Source: Ignavibacteriota bacterium
GTDB taxonomy: Bacteria; Bacteroidota; Ignavibacteria; Tepidaquicellales; Tepidaquicellaceae
DNA length: 64,000 nt
Assembly (NCBI GenBank): GCA_016218085.1
Contig: JACREY010000020.1
Location: 62,001 to 126,000, forward strand
Reading direction: 5' to 3'
Positions 26,719-34,045 of this stretch are shown here, piece after piece. The position numbers and the translations under genes are program-made. Position 1 is the first letter of the stretch. Each line of letters starts with the position of its first letter. A model generated the notes under the pieces. That model was not told the DNA's origin. It saw only the letters and a list, made by a program, of their open reading frames with translations, and did no database searches.

Positions 26719-27720
26719 ATGAAACCAAAATTAGCTTTATACTGGGCATCTTCCTGTGGAGGTTGTGAAATTGCAGTTGTAGATATTGAATTAAAAATAC
26801 TTGATGTTGCTGGATTTTTCGATATTGTTTTCTGGCCCTGTATAATGGATTTTAAATATAAAGATGTAGAAGCAATGCAAGATGGTGATATTACATTGTG
26901 TTTATTCAATGGAGCAATCAGAACTTCTGAAAATGAACATCTTGCGAAGCTGCTCAGAGCAAAATCAAAAGTACTAGTTGCGTTTGGTTCCTGTGCTAAG
27001 GAAGGATGCATTCCCGGGCTTGCAAATTTCTATGATAAAAAAACAATCCTGGATTATGTTTATAATGACAGTCCTTCATTAGAAGCTGAATCAAAGGGAG
27101 TTTATCCTGAGATGAGGACGAATATGCCCGAAGGTGAAATCGAAATTCCCGAGTTCTGGAATACAGTGAAAACACTTGACCAGGTGGTTGATGTCGATTA
27201 CTATGTCCCGGGTTGCCCTCCACAATCATTCCAGATAATAAATGTGATTGAAGCTGTAATTGATATTTTAAAAAACGGTAAACCACTTCCTCCTAAAGGA
27301 ACTATACTTGGAGCAGGAGATAAAACTTGCTGTGATGAATGTCCGCGTGAAAGAAAAGAAAAGAAAATTAAAAAATTTTACAGACCTCAGGAAATTATTC
27401 CTGATCCGAAAGAATGCCTGCTTGACCAGGGAATAATGTGCATGGGACCTGCAACAAGAAGCGGATGTGATGCATTATGCGTAAAGGCAAATTCAGGTTG
27501 CAGGGGATGTTACGGTCCGCCTCCGAATGTAATGGACCAGGGGACTAAAATGGTTTCGGCACTAAGTTCTGTAATTGACTCCACTGACCCAAATGAAGTC
27601 AAGGAAATAATTAAAACTATTGCTGACCCGCTTGGTACGTTTTACAGATTTTCACTTGCATCTTCTTTGATGAAAAGGGTTCAACAAAAAAACGGTGAGG
27701 ATAAAAATAGAAAATTTTAA
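26719..27720 (+). CDS. mvhG: [NiFe]-hydrogenase small subunit, group 3 (Mvh/HydS type)
   Basis: A 333-residue Fe-S subunit that conducts electrons away from the NiFe site. The proximal-cluster motif SSCGGCE (C13, C16) is at the N-terminus, followed by GSCAKEGC and the VPGCPPQ motif. The C-terminal part is Cys-rich (CCDECP, MCMGPATRSGC, NSGCRGCYGPP). No twin-arginine signal is present, so the enzyme is cytoplasmic, as expected for group 3. It stands 20 bp before the large subunit. Confidence 0.93.
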   Translation: MKPKLALYWASSCGGCEIAVVDIELKILDVAGFFDIVFWPCIMDFKYKDVEAMQDGDITLCLFNGAIRTSENEHLAKLLRAKSKVLVAFGSCAKEGCIPGLANFYDKKTILDYVYNDSPSLEAESKGVYPEMRTNMPEGEIEIPEFWNTVKTLDQVVDVDYYVPGCPPQSFQIINVIEAVIDILKNGKPLPPKGTILGAGDKTCCDECPRERKEKKIKKFYRPQEIIPDPKECLLDQGIMCMGPATRSGCDALCVKANSGCRGCYGPPPNVMDQGTKMVSALSSVIDSTDPNEVKEIIKTIADPLGTFYRFSLASSLMKRVQQKNGEDKNRKF

Positions 27721-27740
27721 AAGACAAATACAATATAAAT

Positions 27741-29219
27741 ATGAGACAAATAAAAATCGACCCTGTAACAAGACTGGAAGGTCACGGAAAAATTGATATC
27801 TTTTTAAATGATGATGGTGAAGTAGCTAATTGCTATTTTCAAATTCCCGAACTTAGAGGGTTCGAGCAGTTTGCTGTAGGAAGGCCTATTGAAGAAATGG
27901 CAAGAATAACTACAAGAATATGCGGTGTATGTCCTGAAGCTCATCATATGGCTGCAGCAAAAGCAGCTGATGATGTATATAAAGTTCAAATACCTTCTGC
28001 CGGCAAAAAACTCCGTGAACTTTTATATAACACGTTTTATACTGCAGACCATACTGTGCATTTTTATGCACTTGCGGGACCTGATTTTGTTTGCGGGCCG
28101 GATGCTCCTCCTGCAGAAAGAAATATTCTTGGGTTGATTAATAAAGTCGGTCTTGAAGCAGGAGCAAAAGTGATTGGGTTAAGAGCAAGATGTCAGGAAA
28201 TCATTCAGATGCTTGGAGGTAAAAAAATTCATCAGGTTACTTCTATCCCGGGTGGTGTAACGAGAGGAATAAACGAGGAAGAAAGAAAAAAAATCGAAGA
28301 ATATGCCCAATATATGATTGACTTTGGGCAGTTTACTTTTAAAGTTTTCGAAGATATTGTTTTAAAAAATAATGCTTATGTCGATTTGATTGTCAACGGT
28401 CCTTACATTCATAAAACTTATTATATGGGATTAGTAGATGAAAATAATCAGGTGAATTTTTACGACGGAAATGTAAGAGTTGTTGACCCTGAAGGTAATG
28501 AATTTTGCAAATACAAACCTTCTGAATATTTAGATAATATTGCAGAACATACGGAAAAATGGAGCTATTTAAAATATCCTTATCTTAAAAAAATTGGTTG
28601 GAAAGGTTTTGTTGACGGGAAGGATAGCGGTGTTTATATTGCAACTCCATTATCGAGATTAAATGCGTCCGATGGAATGCCGACACCCCTTGCACAAGCT
28701 GAATATGAAAAAATGTATTCAACATTAACCGGAGATAGTTCCGGTAAAAAGCCTATTCATCAACGTCTTGCAACACACTGGGCAAGAATAATAGAACTTC
28801 AATACGCAGCGGAAAGAGTTATGCAACTTGTTAAAGACCCGGAAATTACTTCCCCTAATTTTAGAGTTATTCCAACGGAAACTCCTTGTGAAGGTATAGG
28901 AATTGTGGAAGCACCGAGAGGGACACTAACTCATCATTATATTACAGATGAAAGAGGAATTGTTAAAAAAGCAAACTTAATCGTCGGTACGACAAACAAC
29001 CATGCTGCAATTTCGATGTCGATTAAAAAAGCTGCTGAAGGATTGATTAGAAAAGGAACTGAAGTAACCGAGCCGATTTTAAATATGATAGAAATGGCAT
29101 TCCGTGCATATGACCCGTGTTTCGGCTGCGCAACTCATACTCTTCCCGGTGAAATGCCGATGATACTGACTATCCGGGATTCAAAAGGTGAGATTATTGA
29201 ATCAATAAAAAGACATTAA
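27741..29219 (+). CDS. mvhA: [NiFe]-hydrogenase large subunit, group 3 (Mvh/HydL type)
   Basis: The 492-residue catalytic subunit that holds the NiFe(CN)2CO centre and splits or forms H2. The N-terminal L1 motif RICGVCPEAHH supplies C61 and C64, and the C-terminal L2 motif DPCFGCATH supplies C460 and C463. A 26-residue tail follows His466 and is the predicted target of the M52 protease at 14887. Sequence and the MvhD partner place it in group 3 (F420-non-reducing or HydABCSL-like) rather than the uptake group. It is the last catalytic gene of the run. Confidence 0.95.
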   Translation: MRQIKIDPVTRLEGHGKIDIFLNDDGEVANCYFQIPELRGFEQFAVGRPIEEMARITTRICGVCPEAHHMAAAKAADDVYKVQIPSAGKKLRELLYNTFYTADHTVHFYALAGPDFVCGPDAPPAERNILGLINKVGLEAGAKVIGLRARCQEIIQMLGGKKIHQVTSIPGGVTRGINEEERKKIEEYAQYMIDFGQFTFKVFEDIVLKNNAYVDLIVNGPYIHKTYYMGLVDENNQVNFYDGNVRVVDPEGNEFCKYKPSEYLDNIAEHTEKWSYLKYPYLKKIGWKGFVDGKDSGVYIATPLSRLNASDGMPTPLAQAEYEKMYSTLTGDSSGKKPIHQRLATHWARIIELQYAAERVMQLVKDPEITSPNFRVIPTETPCEGIGIVEAPRGTLTHHYITDERGIVKKANLIVGTTNNHAAISMSIKKAAEGLIRKGTEVTEPILNMIEMAFRAYDPCFGCATHTLPGEMPMILTIRDSKGEIIESIKRH

Positions 29220-29237
29220 AAAATAAATATAATTCAA

Positions 29238-29765
29238 ATGAAAAACATAAGAAGTCTGGTATTTTACGGCAATACATTACCTTTAAATAATTTAAGAGCA
29301 TATTTATTTGAATCATTGTTTGTAATTCTTGCTGTCGCTTTGCCGTCTGTTTGCCATTTATTAGGTGCTCCTGTAAGATATATACTCCCTATGCACTGGA
29401 CAGTCATACTTGCAGGACTGGTTTACGGATGGCGGGGAGGAGCAATTGCGGGGTTTTTATCACCCGTTGTAAGTTTTTTAATTACCGGTATGCCGTTTCT
29501 TATTTCACTTGTTCCGATGACTGCGGAATTATTTACATATGGATTAATTACCGGAATATTGGTTCAGAAAATAAAAATGAATTCATTTGCCTCGATTGCA
29601 ATTGCATTAATTATTGGAAGAACAATTTTTTTATTTATTTTTATTATATCAAATCAGGGGATAGATATTTCGGGTTATTTTATGTCGGCTATACTTCCCG
29701 GATTAATAATCGGTTTAGTCCAAATTATTTCAATACCTTTAATTGCAAAATTCTGGATAAAGTAA
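29238..29765 (+). CDS. ECF-type transporter S component, substrate unknown
   Basis: A 175-residue membrane protein with five to six hydrophobic segments. It has the small, very hydrophobic layout and GWRGGAIAGFLSPVVSF-type glycine pattern of ECF S components, which bind a vitamin or metal and dock onto a shared energising module. No EcfA or EcfT gene is in the window. It is 18 bp after the hydrogenase large subunit, so a hydrogenase-linked substrate (nickel, or a flavin or other cofactor precursor) is an attractive inference, not shown by the sequence. Confidence 0.65.
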   Translation: MKNIRSLVFYGNTLPLNNLRAYLFESLFVILAVALPSVCHLLGAPVRYILPMHWTVILAGLVYGWRGGAIAGFLSPVVSFLITGMPFLISLVPMTAELFTYGLITGILVQKIKMNSFASIAIALIIGRTIFLFIFIISNQGIDISGYFMSAILPGLIIGLVQIISIPLIAKFWIK

Positions 29766-29776
29766 AAATCATATAA

Positions 29777-30112
29777 ATGGAAAATAAAAAGAAAATTGAA
29801 GCCTTCGTAAAGAATTTGCCGGTAAATACGGAATCTTATTTTCAAATTCTGGATTCGTCACAAACAGTAACCATGAGGTCCGGTTTGGTTACTCTAAAGA
29901 AAGGAAAGAGCGTTGGTGAGCATACGACTTCAGGTAACGAGGAGATGCTTGTAATTTTAAACGGAAAAGGGGAGGTGGAAATTAAAAATGAAGAAAAATT
30001 CAGTATTAATAAAGGAATGATTGCTTATGTACCCCCTAATACTGTTCATAATGTAATAAATAATAATGATGAGGATTTACAATATATATATATTGTAGCA
30101 AAAGCTGAGTAA
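29777..30112 (+). CDS. Cupin-domain protein
   Basis: A 111-residue single conserved beta-barrel cupin. The pattern GEHTTSGNEEMLVILNGKGE gives motif 1 with one His and Glu, and PPNTVHNV gives the motif 2 His. A divalent metal site is therefore likely. It ends the hydrogenase run, 11 bp after the transporter gene. Its function is unknown; small cupins can be metal-binding, regulatory or isomerase proteins. Confidence 0.75.
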   Translation: MENKKKIEAFVKNLPVNTESYFQILDSSQTVTMRSGLVTLKKGKSVGEHTTSGNEEMLVILNGKGEVEIKNEEKFSINKGMIAYVPPNTVHNVINNNDEDLQYIYIVAKAE

Positions 30113-30205
30113 ATTTCTTAAGAACTTCGTAAAAAATCGAGTGCAATCTTAGGTAAAATAATTATTAAAAAGTGGGTAATTAAGCTCTTTTTATGCTTTA
30201 TCCTT

Positions 30206-30249
30206 CCCTTTCACGTTGAAGATTACGGGTTCGAGTCCCGTTGGGCGTG
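30206..30249 (+). pseudogene. tRNA-Glu 3' half (fragment 2, nearly intact)
   Basis: These 44 bases match positions 1717-1760 of the intact tRNA-Glu with one substitution (the second G of CACGG in the anticodon arm is T). The match begins at the anticodon-loop side and ends at the discriminator G. The 5' half is missing, so it is not a functional tRNA. It marks the end of the hydrogenase block. Confidence 0.9.
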
Positions 30250-30252
30250 CAA

Positions 30253-30289
30253 AAAAAATCCTGTAAATATTAATGTTTAAGGGTTTTTT
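30253..30289 (+). terminator. Terminator-like hairpin after tRNA-Glu fragment 2
   Basis: AAAATCCT can pair with AGGGTTTT (one U-G pair) across a 20-base loop, running into a T tract. It begins just after the tRNA scar. Confidence 0.6.
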
Positions 30290-30463
30290 GTTTTTACTTA
30301 AAATTTTCCTTGAAAATTTTCATTTCTATTAAAATAGGATCGAAACAGTTCTTTAAGTAAAATAAGATTTGCAAAATAAATCAATTTTTTTTATTAATAG
30401 ATTGTAGTATTTTAATTTTCCAACATTGAAAAAGTTATTTCTAAACAAAAAAACGGAGGAAAA

Positions 30464-30736
30464 ATGCTTCACGAACCTGCTGTCGTTATTTCTACGGATA
30501 ATGCGGCTTCAAAAAAATCAAAACTAGGTATTATTTTGTTTTTTGTCTACACAGTTATTTATTCCGGTTTTGTTCTGATTGGTCTGACTAAACCCGAATT
30601 GATGGGATTAGAATTAATCGGAGGACAAAACATTGCCATTATATATGGATTTGGATTAATTGTGCTGGCTATAGTTATGGGTTTTATCTATAACTATTTC
30701 TGTACTAAAATGGAAAAAAAATTAAATAAAAACTAA
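30464..30736 (+). CDS. DUF485-type small membrane protein, partner of the acetate symporter
   Basis: A 90-residue protein with two membrane segments (about 23-43 and 56-79), the profile of DUF485 (YjcH) proteins that are almost always encoded just before ActP-type sodium/acetate symporters. Here it lies 18 bp before such a symporter. A strong Shine-Dalgarno (GGAGGAAA) precedes the ATG. It probably assists or regulates the transporter. Confidence 0.82.
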   Translation: MLHEPAVVISTDNAASKKSKLGIILFFVYTVIYSGFVLIGLTKPELMGLELIGGQNIAIIYGFGLIVLAIVMGFIYNYFCTKMEKKLNKN

Positions 30737-30754
30737 AATTAAATTAAATAAAAT

Positions 30755-32677
30755 ATGATTTACGAAGTCTCAAATTTAGCAATAATAATATTTCTGTTTA
30801 TCGTAGGTTTAGTATTGGGTTTATCTTTTTATTTTGCAAGAAAAACAAAATCTTCCGCCGGTTATTATGCTGCTGGTGGAAATATACATTGGAGCGTTAA
30901 CGGTATTGCATTTGCCGGTGATTACTTATCTGCAGCTTCTTTTCTGGGTATATGTGGAATGATTGCATATTCAGGTTATGATGGATTTTTATATTCAATC
31001 GGATATCTTGCCGGCTGGGTAGTTGCATTATTTCTTGTTGCCGAGCCGTTGAAAAAACTCGGCAAATACACATTCGCGGATGCCTTGGATTCTAAATTTA
31101 ATTCTAAATCAATTAAACTTGCTGCTTCAATCAGCACATTAATTGTTTCGATTTTTTATCTTATTCCGCAAATGGTTGGTGCGGGTGATCTTGTAGTTCC
31201 TTTACTTGGACTGCCTCATTGGATGGGCGTGCTTATTGTAGGTTCAATTGTGATTTTTATTGTTGCAACCGCAGGTATGACTTCTACGACTTATGTGCAA
31301 TTTATCAAGGGTGCCTTGTTGGTCGTTTTTTCAACCATTTTAACGATTTATATTCTAAATAACGGATTATCATTAACTCCTAATGAGAATTACCATAAAT
31401 TTACCCAATTAGAAGCAATAGTTTCAAATGATACAATAGTAAATGTTACTAATCCCGCCTATATCGTAAAGACAACAAAAGTAGTTGATAAAAGTGTCTT
31501 TGTTAAACTTGAAAAAGATGGTTCAATTTGTTGGTATAAATTAAACAAGAAAGAAGGTAAAACAACACTCGATGAAATTCTCTCTACTACAGTTATTGCA
31601 AGTGGTGAAAAATTATATAATGGAGCTCCTAAATCAGAAAAGAAATTCTACCAGGTTGGGCATTTAAGTAAAATTATTGTTGACGGAAAAGAAGTTGACA
31701 AAACCGGTCCTGTCGGTCCTTTTGAGTTTATAAAGACAATTGAAAAAAGTGAAGTAGTCCGGTTTTCCAAGAAAACGTTTTCAGATGGAAGTGACAAAGT
31801 TACAGTCTGGTATCAACAAATTACAAAGGGTGAAGATGTTATGAAACCGGGACTATTATACAAACTTTCAGACGCATCAGGTGCAACTATATGGGATAAG
31901 TTAAACTTCTTATCACTTATGCTTGCATTGTTTTTAGGAACTTCTGCATTGCCTCATATACTTATCCGATATTATACCGTACCAAGTCAGCGAGCCGCAA
32001 GGAAATCCACTATTGTTGCTATTGCTGCAATCGGATTTTTCTATATCTTAACTCTTTATATGGGACTTGGCTCGATGATAAATGGAGTTTTAGACGTTGA
32101 AAGCAGTAATATGTCGGGTCCGCTTTTAGCGAAATCATTTGGTGTCGGATTGTTCTCTATTATATCAGCAATTGCATTTGCTACTGTTCTTGGTACTGTC
32201 AGCGGATTGATTGTAGCTTCATCCGGTGCTATTGCTCATGATTTTATTGATAAGTATTTGCAGGTTGAGATGACTGATAATGCTAAAGTAAAAGCAGGAA
32301 AAATAGCTGCAATGTGCGTTGGTATCTTTGCAATTATTTTAGGAATATTATTCAAAGGAATGAATGTTTCTTTCTTGGTTGGACTTGCATTTGCCGTTGC
32401 AGCTTCGGCCAATCTGCCTGCAATATTATTCCTTTTATTCTGGAAAAAAACAACTGCTAAAGGAATAGCATGGTCAATCATAGTTGGTATTGTCTCTTCG
32501 ATCGGTATTATTCTATTCTCTCCGACTATGTATGATAAATATGGTTTAATACCAAAGGATGCTCCAATACCTTTGGATAATCCCGGTATTATTTCCATCC
32601 CGTTAGCAGTACTTACTTTAATCGTTGTATCGTTAATGACACAAAAAGATAATTCGACAAAAGATTTTTCAAAATAA
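30755..32677 (+). CDS. actP: SSS-family sodium/solute symporter, ActP-like (acetate permease type)
   Basis: A 640-residue inner-membrane symporter. The start of the fold (AGDYLSAASFLGICGMIA near 54-71), the Na+-site region and the segment ALFLGTSALPHILIRYYTVP match ActP, which imports acetate and other short monocarboxylates. It is longer than the usual 550 residues because residues about 212-378 form a soluble insertion between membrane helices, rich in charged residues and short strands. The DUF485 gene precedes it and a porin and a CBS-DUF294 protein follow, all consistent with acetate uptake. Confidence 0.85.
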   Translation: MIYEVSNLAIIIFLFIVGLVLGLSFYFARKTKSSAGYYAAGGNIHWSVNGIAFAGDYLSAASFLGICGMIAYSGYDGFLYSIGYLAGWVVALFLVAEPLKKLGKYTFADALDSKFNSKSIKLAASISTLIVSIFYLIPQMVGAGDLVVPLLGLPHWMGVLIVGSIVIFIVATAGMTSTTYVQFIKGALLVVFSTILTIYILNNGLSLTPNENYHKFTQLEAIVSNDTIVNVTNPAYIVKTTKVVDKSVFVKLEKDGSICWYKLNKKEGKTTLDEILSTTVIASGEKLYNGAPKSEKKFYQVGHLSKIIVDGKEVDKTGPVGPFEFIKTIEKSEVVRFSKKTFSDGSDKVTVWYQQITKGEDVMKPGLLYKLSDASGATIWDKLNFLSLMLALFLGTSALPHILIRYYTVPSQRAARKSTIVAIAAIGFFYILTLYMGLGSMINGVLDVESSNMSGPLLAKSFGVGLFSIISAIAFATVLGTVSGLIVASSGAIAHDFIDKYLQVEMTDNAKVKAGKIAAMCVGIFAIILGILFKGMNVSFLVGLAFAVAASANLPAILFLLFWKKTTAKGIAWSIIVGIVSSIGIILFSPTMYDKYGLIPKDAPIPLDNPGIISIPLAVLTLIVVSLMTQKDNSTKDFSK

Positions 32678-32701
32678 ATTAAATAATAATTACTAACTAA
32701 T

Positions 32702-33964
32702 ATGAAACAAATTATAATTGTTTTAATAATTGCTGTTTCTTTTACAATCTGTGCACAGGATAAAAAAGATGATTCGAAATTCATTCTAAAATTATCGGGT
32801 TTTGTGAAAACAGATGCGTTTTTCGATTCACGTCAAACAGTTAATATCAGGGAAGGTCATTTTTTATTATATCCTGATAATGTTTCTCTCGATGCCAACA
32901 AAGATGATATTAATGCGAAATCAAATTTCAATATACTTTCTATACAGTCCAGGTTAAAAGTTGCTGTTACAGGTCCCGATGTCTTCGATGCCAAACCGTC
33001 AGGTGTAATAGAGGCAGATTTCTTTGGAAATGAGAACTCGAGTTTTAGTGATGTAAACGGTTTCAGGCTCAGACATGCTTTCGTAAAATTAAATTGGAAG
33101 ACAACTGAATTATTGGCAGGTCAATATTGGCATCCAATGTTCATTGCAGAATCATTCCCGGGTGTAATTTCATTCAATACAGGTGCCCCGTTTCAGCCAT
33201 TCTCTCGTAATCCGCAAATTCGTGTATCTCAAACTATGGGTAATCTGAAATTAATAGGATGTGTATTCTCTCAAAGGGATTTTACAAGTTTCGGGCCGGA
33301 TGGAGCAAGTTCAAAATATATTAGAAATTCAGCTATCCCGAATTTACATTTTCAAATGCAATATAAATCCGATTCATCGGATTTCTTTGCCGGAGCAGGC
33401 GTAGATTATAAAACTTTAACTCCTGAACTATACACCTCAAATTCATCAGCAACAAAGAAATTTACTTCCGATAAAACTTTAAGCAGTTTATCAACTATTG
33501 GTTTTTTAAATATGAAATTTAAACCATTATCAATCAAATTGGAAGGGATATTTGCTCAAAACGCATACGACATGGTTATGATAGGAGGATATGCGGTTAA
33601 AAATATTATTGATACCTCTACAGGTGTTAAAGAGTTTACAAATCTTAATACCATTTCTTTCTGGGCTGATTTACAGACAACCGGTGAAACTGTTCAATTT
33701 GGTCTTTTCACCGGATATACTAAAAATTTAGGATCTAATGATTCGATTAATGGAACAATATATGCCCGCGGTTCTAATGTCGATTATGTTTATAGAGTTG
33801 CTCCAAGAATTGTATTTATTTCAGGTAAATTTAATATAGCATTGGAAGGTGAATATACATTTGCAATGTATGGAATAGTAAACGGAGATAAAAAAGGAAG
33901 AGTAACCAGCGGTTATGCAATGAACAATACAAGAGGATTGCTTTCTTTCATTTATAATTTTTAA
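32702..33964 (+). CDS. Outer-membrane beta-barrel protein (porin-like)
   Basis: A 420-residue secreted protein. An 18-residue signal peptide (ending FTICAQ) is followed by about 16 amphipathic strands with frequent aromatic girdle residues (GQYWHPMF, FWADLQTTGETVQFGLFTGY), and the chain ends in Phe, as outer-membrane barrels do. No close named family was recognised; DcaP-like or phosphate-selective porins are similar in plan. Its place 24 bp after the acetate symporter suggests outer-membrane passage of the same solute. Confidence 0.75.
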   Translation: MKQIIIVLIIAVSFTICAQDKKDDSKFILKLSGFVKTDAFFDSRQTVNIREGHFLLYPDNVSLDANKDDINAKSNFNILSIQSRLKVAVTGPDVFDAKPSGVIEADFFGNENSSFSDVNGFRLRHAFVKLNWKTTELLAGQYWHPMFIAESFPGVISFNTGAPFQPFSRNPQIRVSQTMGNLKLIGCVFSQRDFTSFGPDGASSKYIRNSAIPNLHFQMQYKSDSSDFFAGAGVDYKTLTPELYTSNSSATKKFTSDKTLSSLSTIGFLNMKFKPLSIKLEGIFAQNAYDMVMIGGYAVKNIIDTSTGVKEFTNLNTISFWADLQTTGETVQFGLFTGYTKNLGSNDSINGTIYARGSNVDYVYRVAPRIVFISGKFNIALEGEYTFAMYGIVNGDKKGRVTSGYAMNNTRGLLSFIYNF

Positions 33965-34045
33965 ATATATTTTATTTATAACTAATTTATCGTATAAGAT
34001 ATATGCTTTTGTTAAATCTTGTTTATATTGTATTGTATAAATGAT

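Larger units (their letters stand above)
30113..30463. other. Intergenic region with tRNA-Glu scar, block boundary
   Basis: This 350-bp spacer holds three things described separately: a short segment resembling the pre-repeat at 37.83 and 45.44 kb (30141-30162), a nearly perfect tRNA-Glu 3' half, and a terminator. The remaining AT-rich sequence leads to a strong Shine-Dalgarno (GGAGGA) before the DUF485 gene. No other gene is seen. Confidence 0.6.

Noticed and set aside
31226-31233. TGGGCGTG, equal to the tRNA-Glu tail, inside the ActP-like gene
   Set aside because: It encodes part of a conserved membrane helix in frame (WMGVLIV), has no flanking tRNA-arm similarity, and is short enough to be chance.
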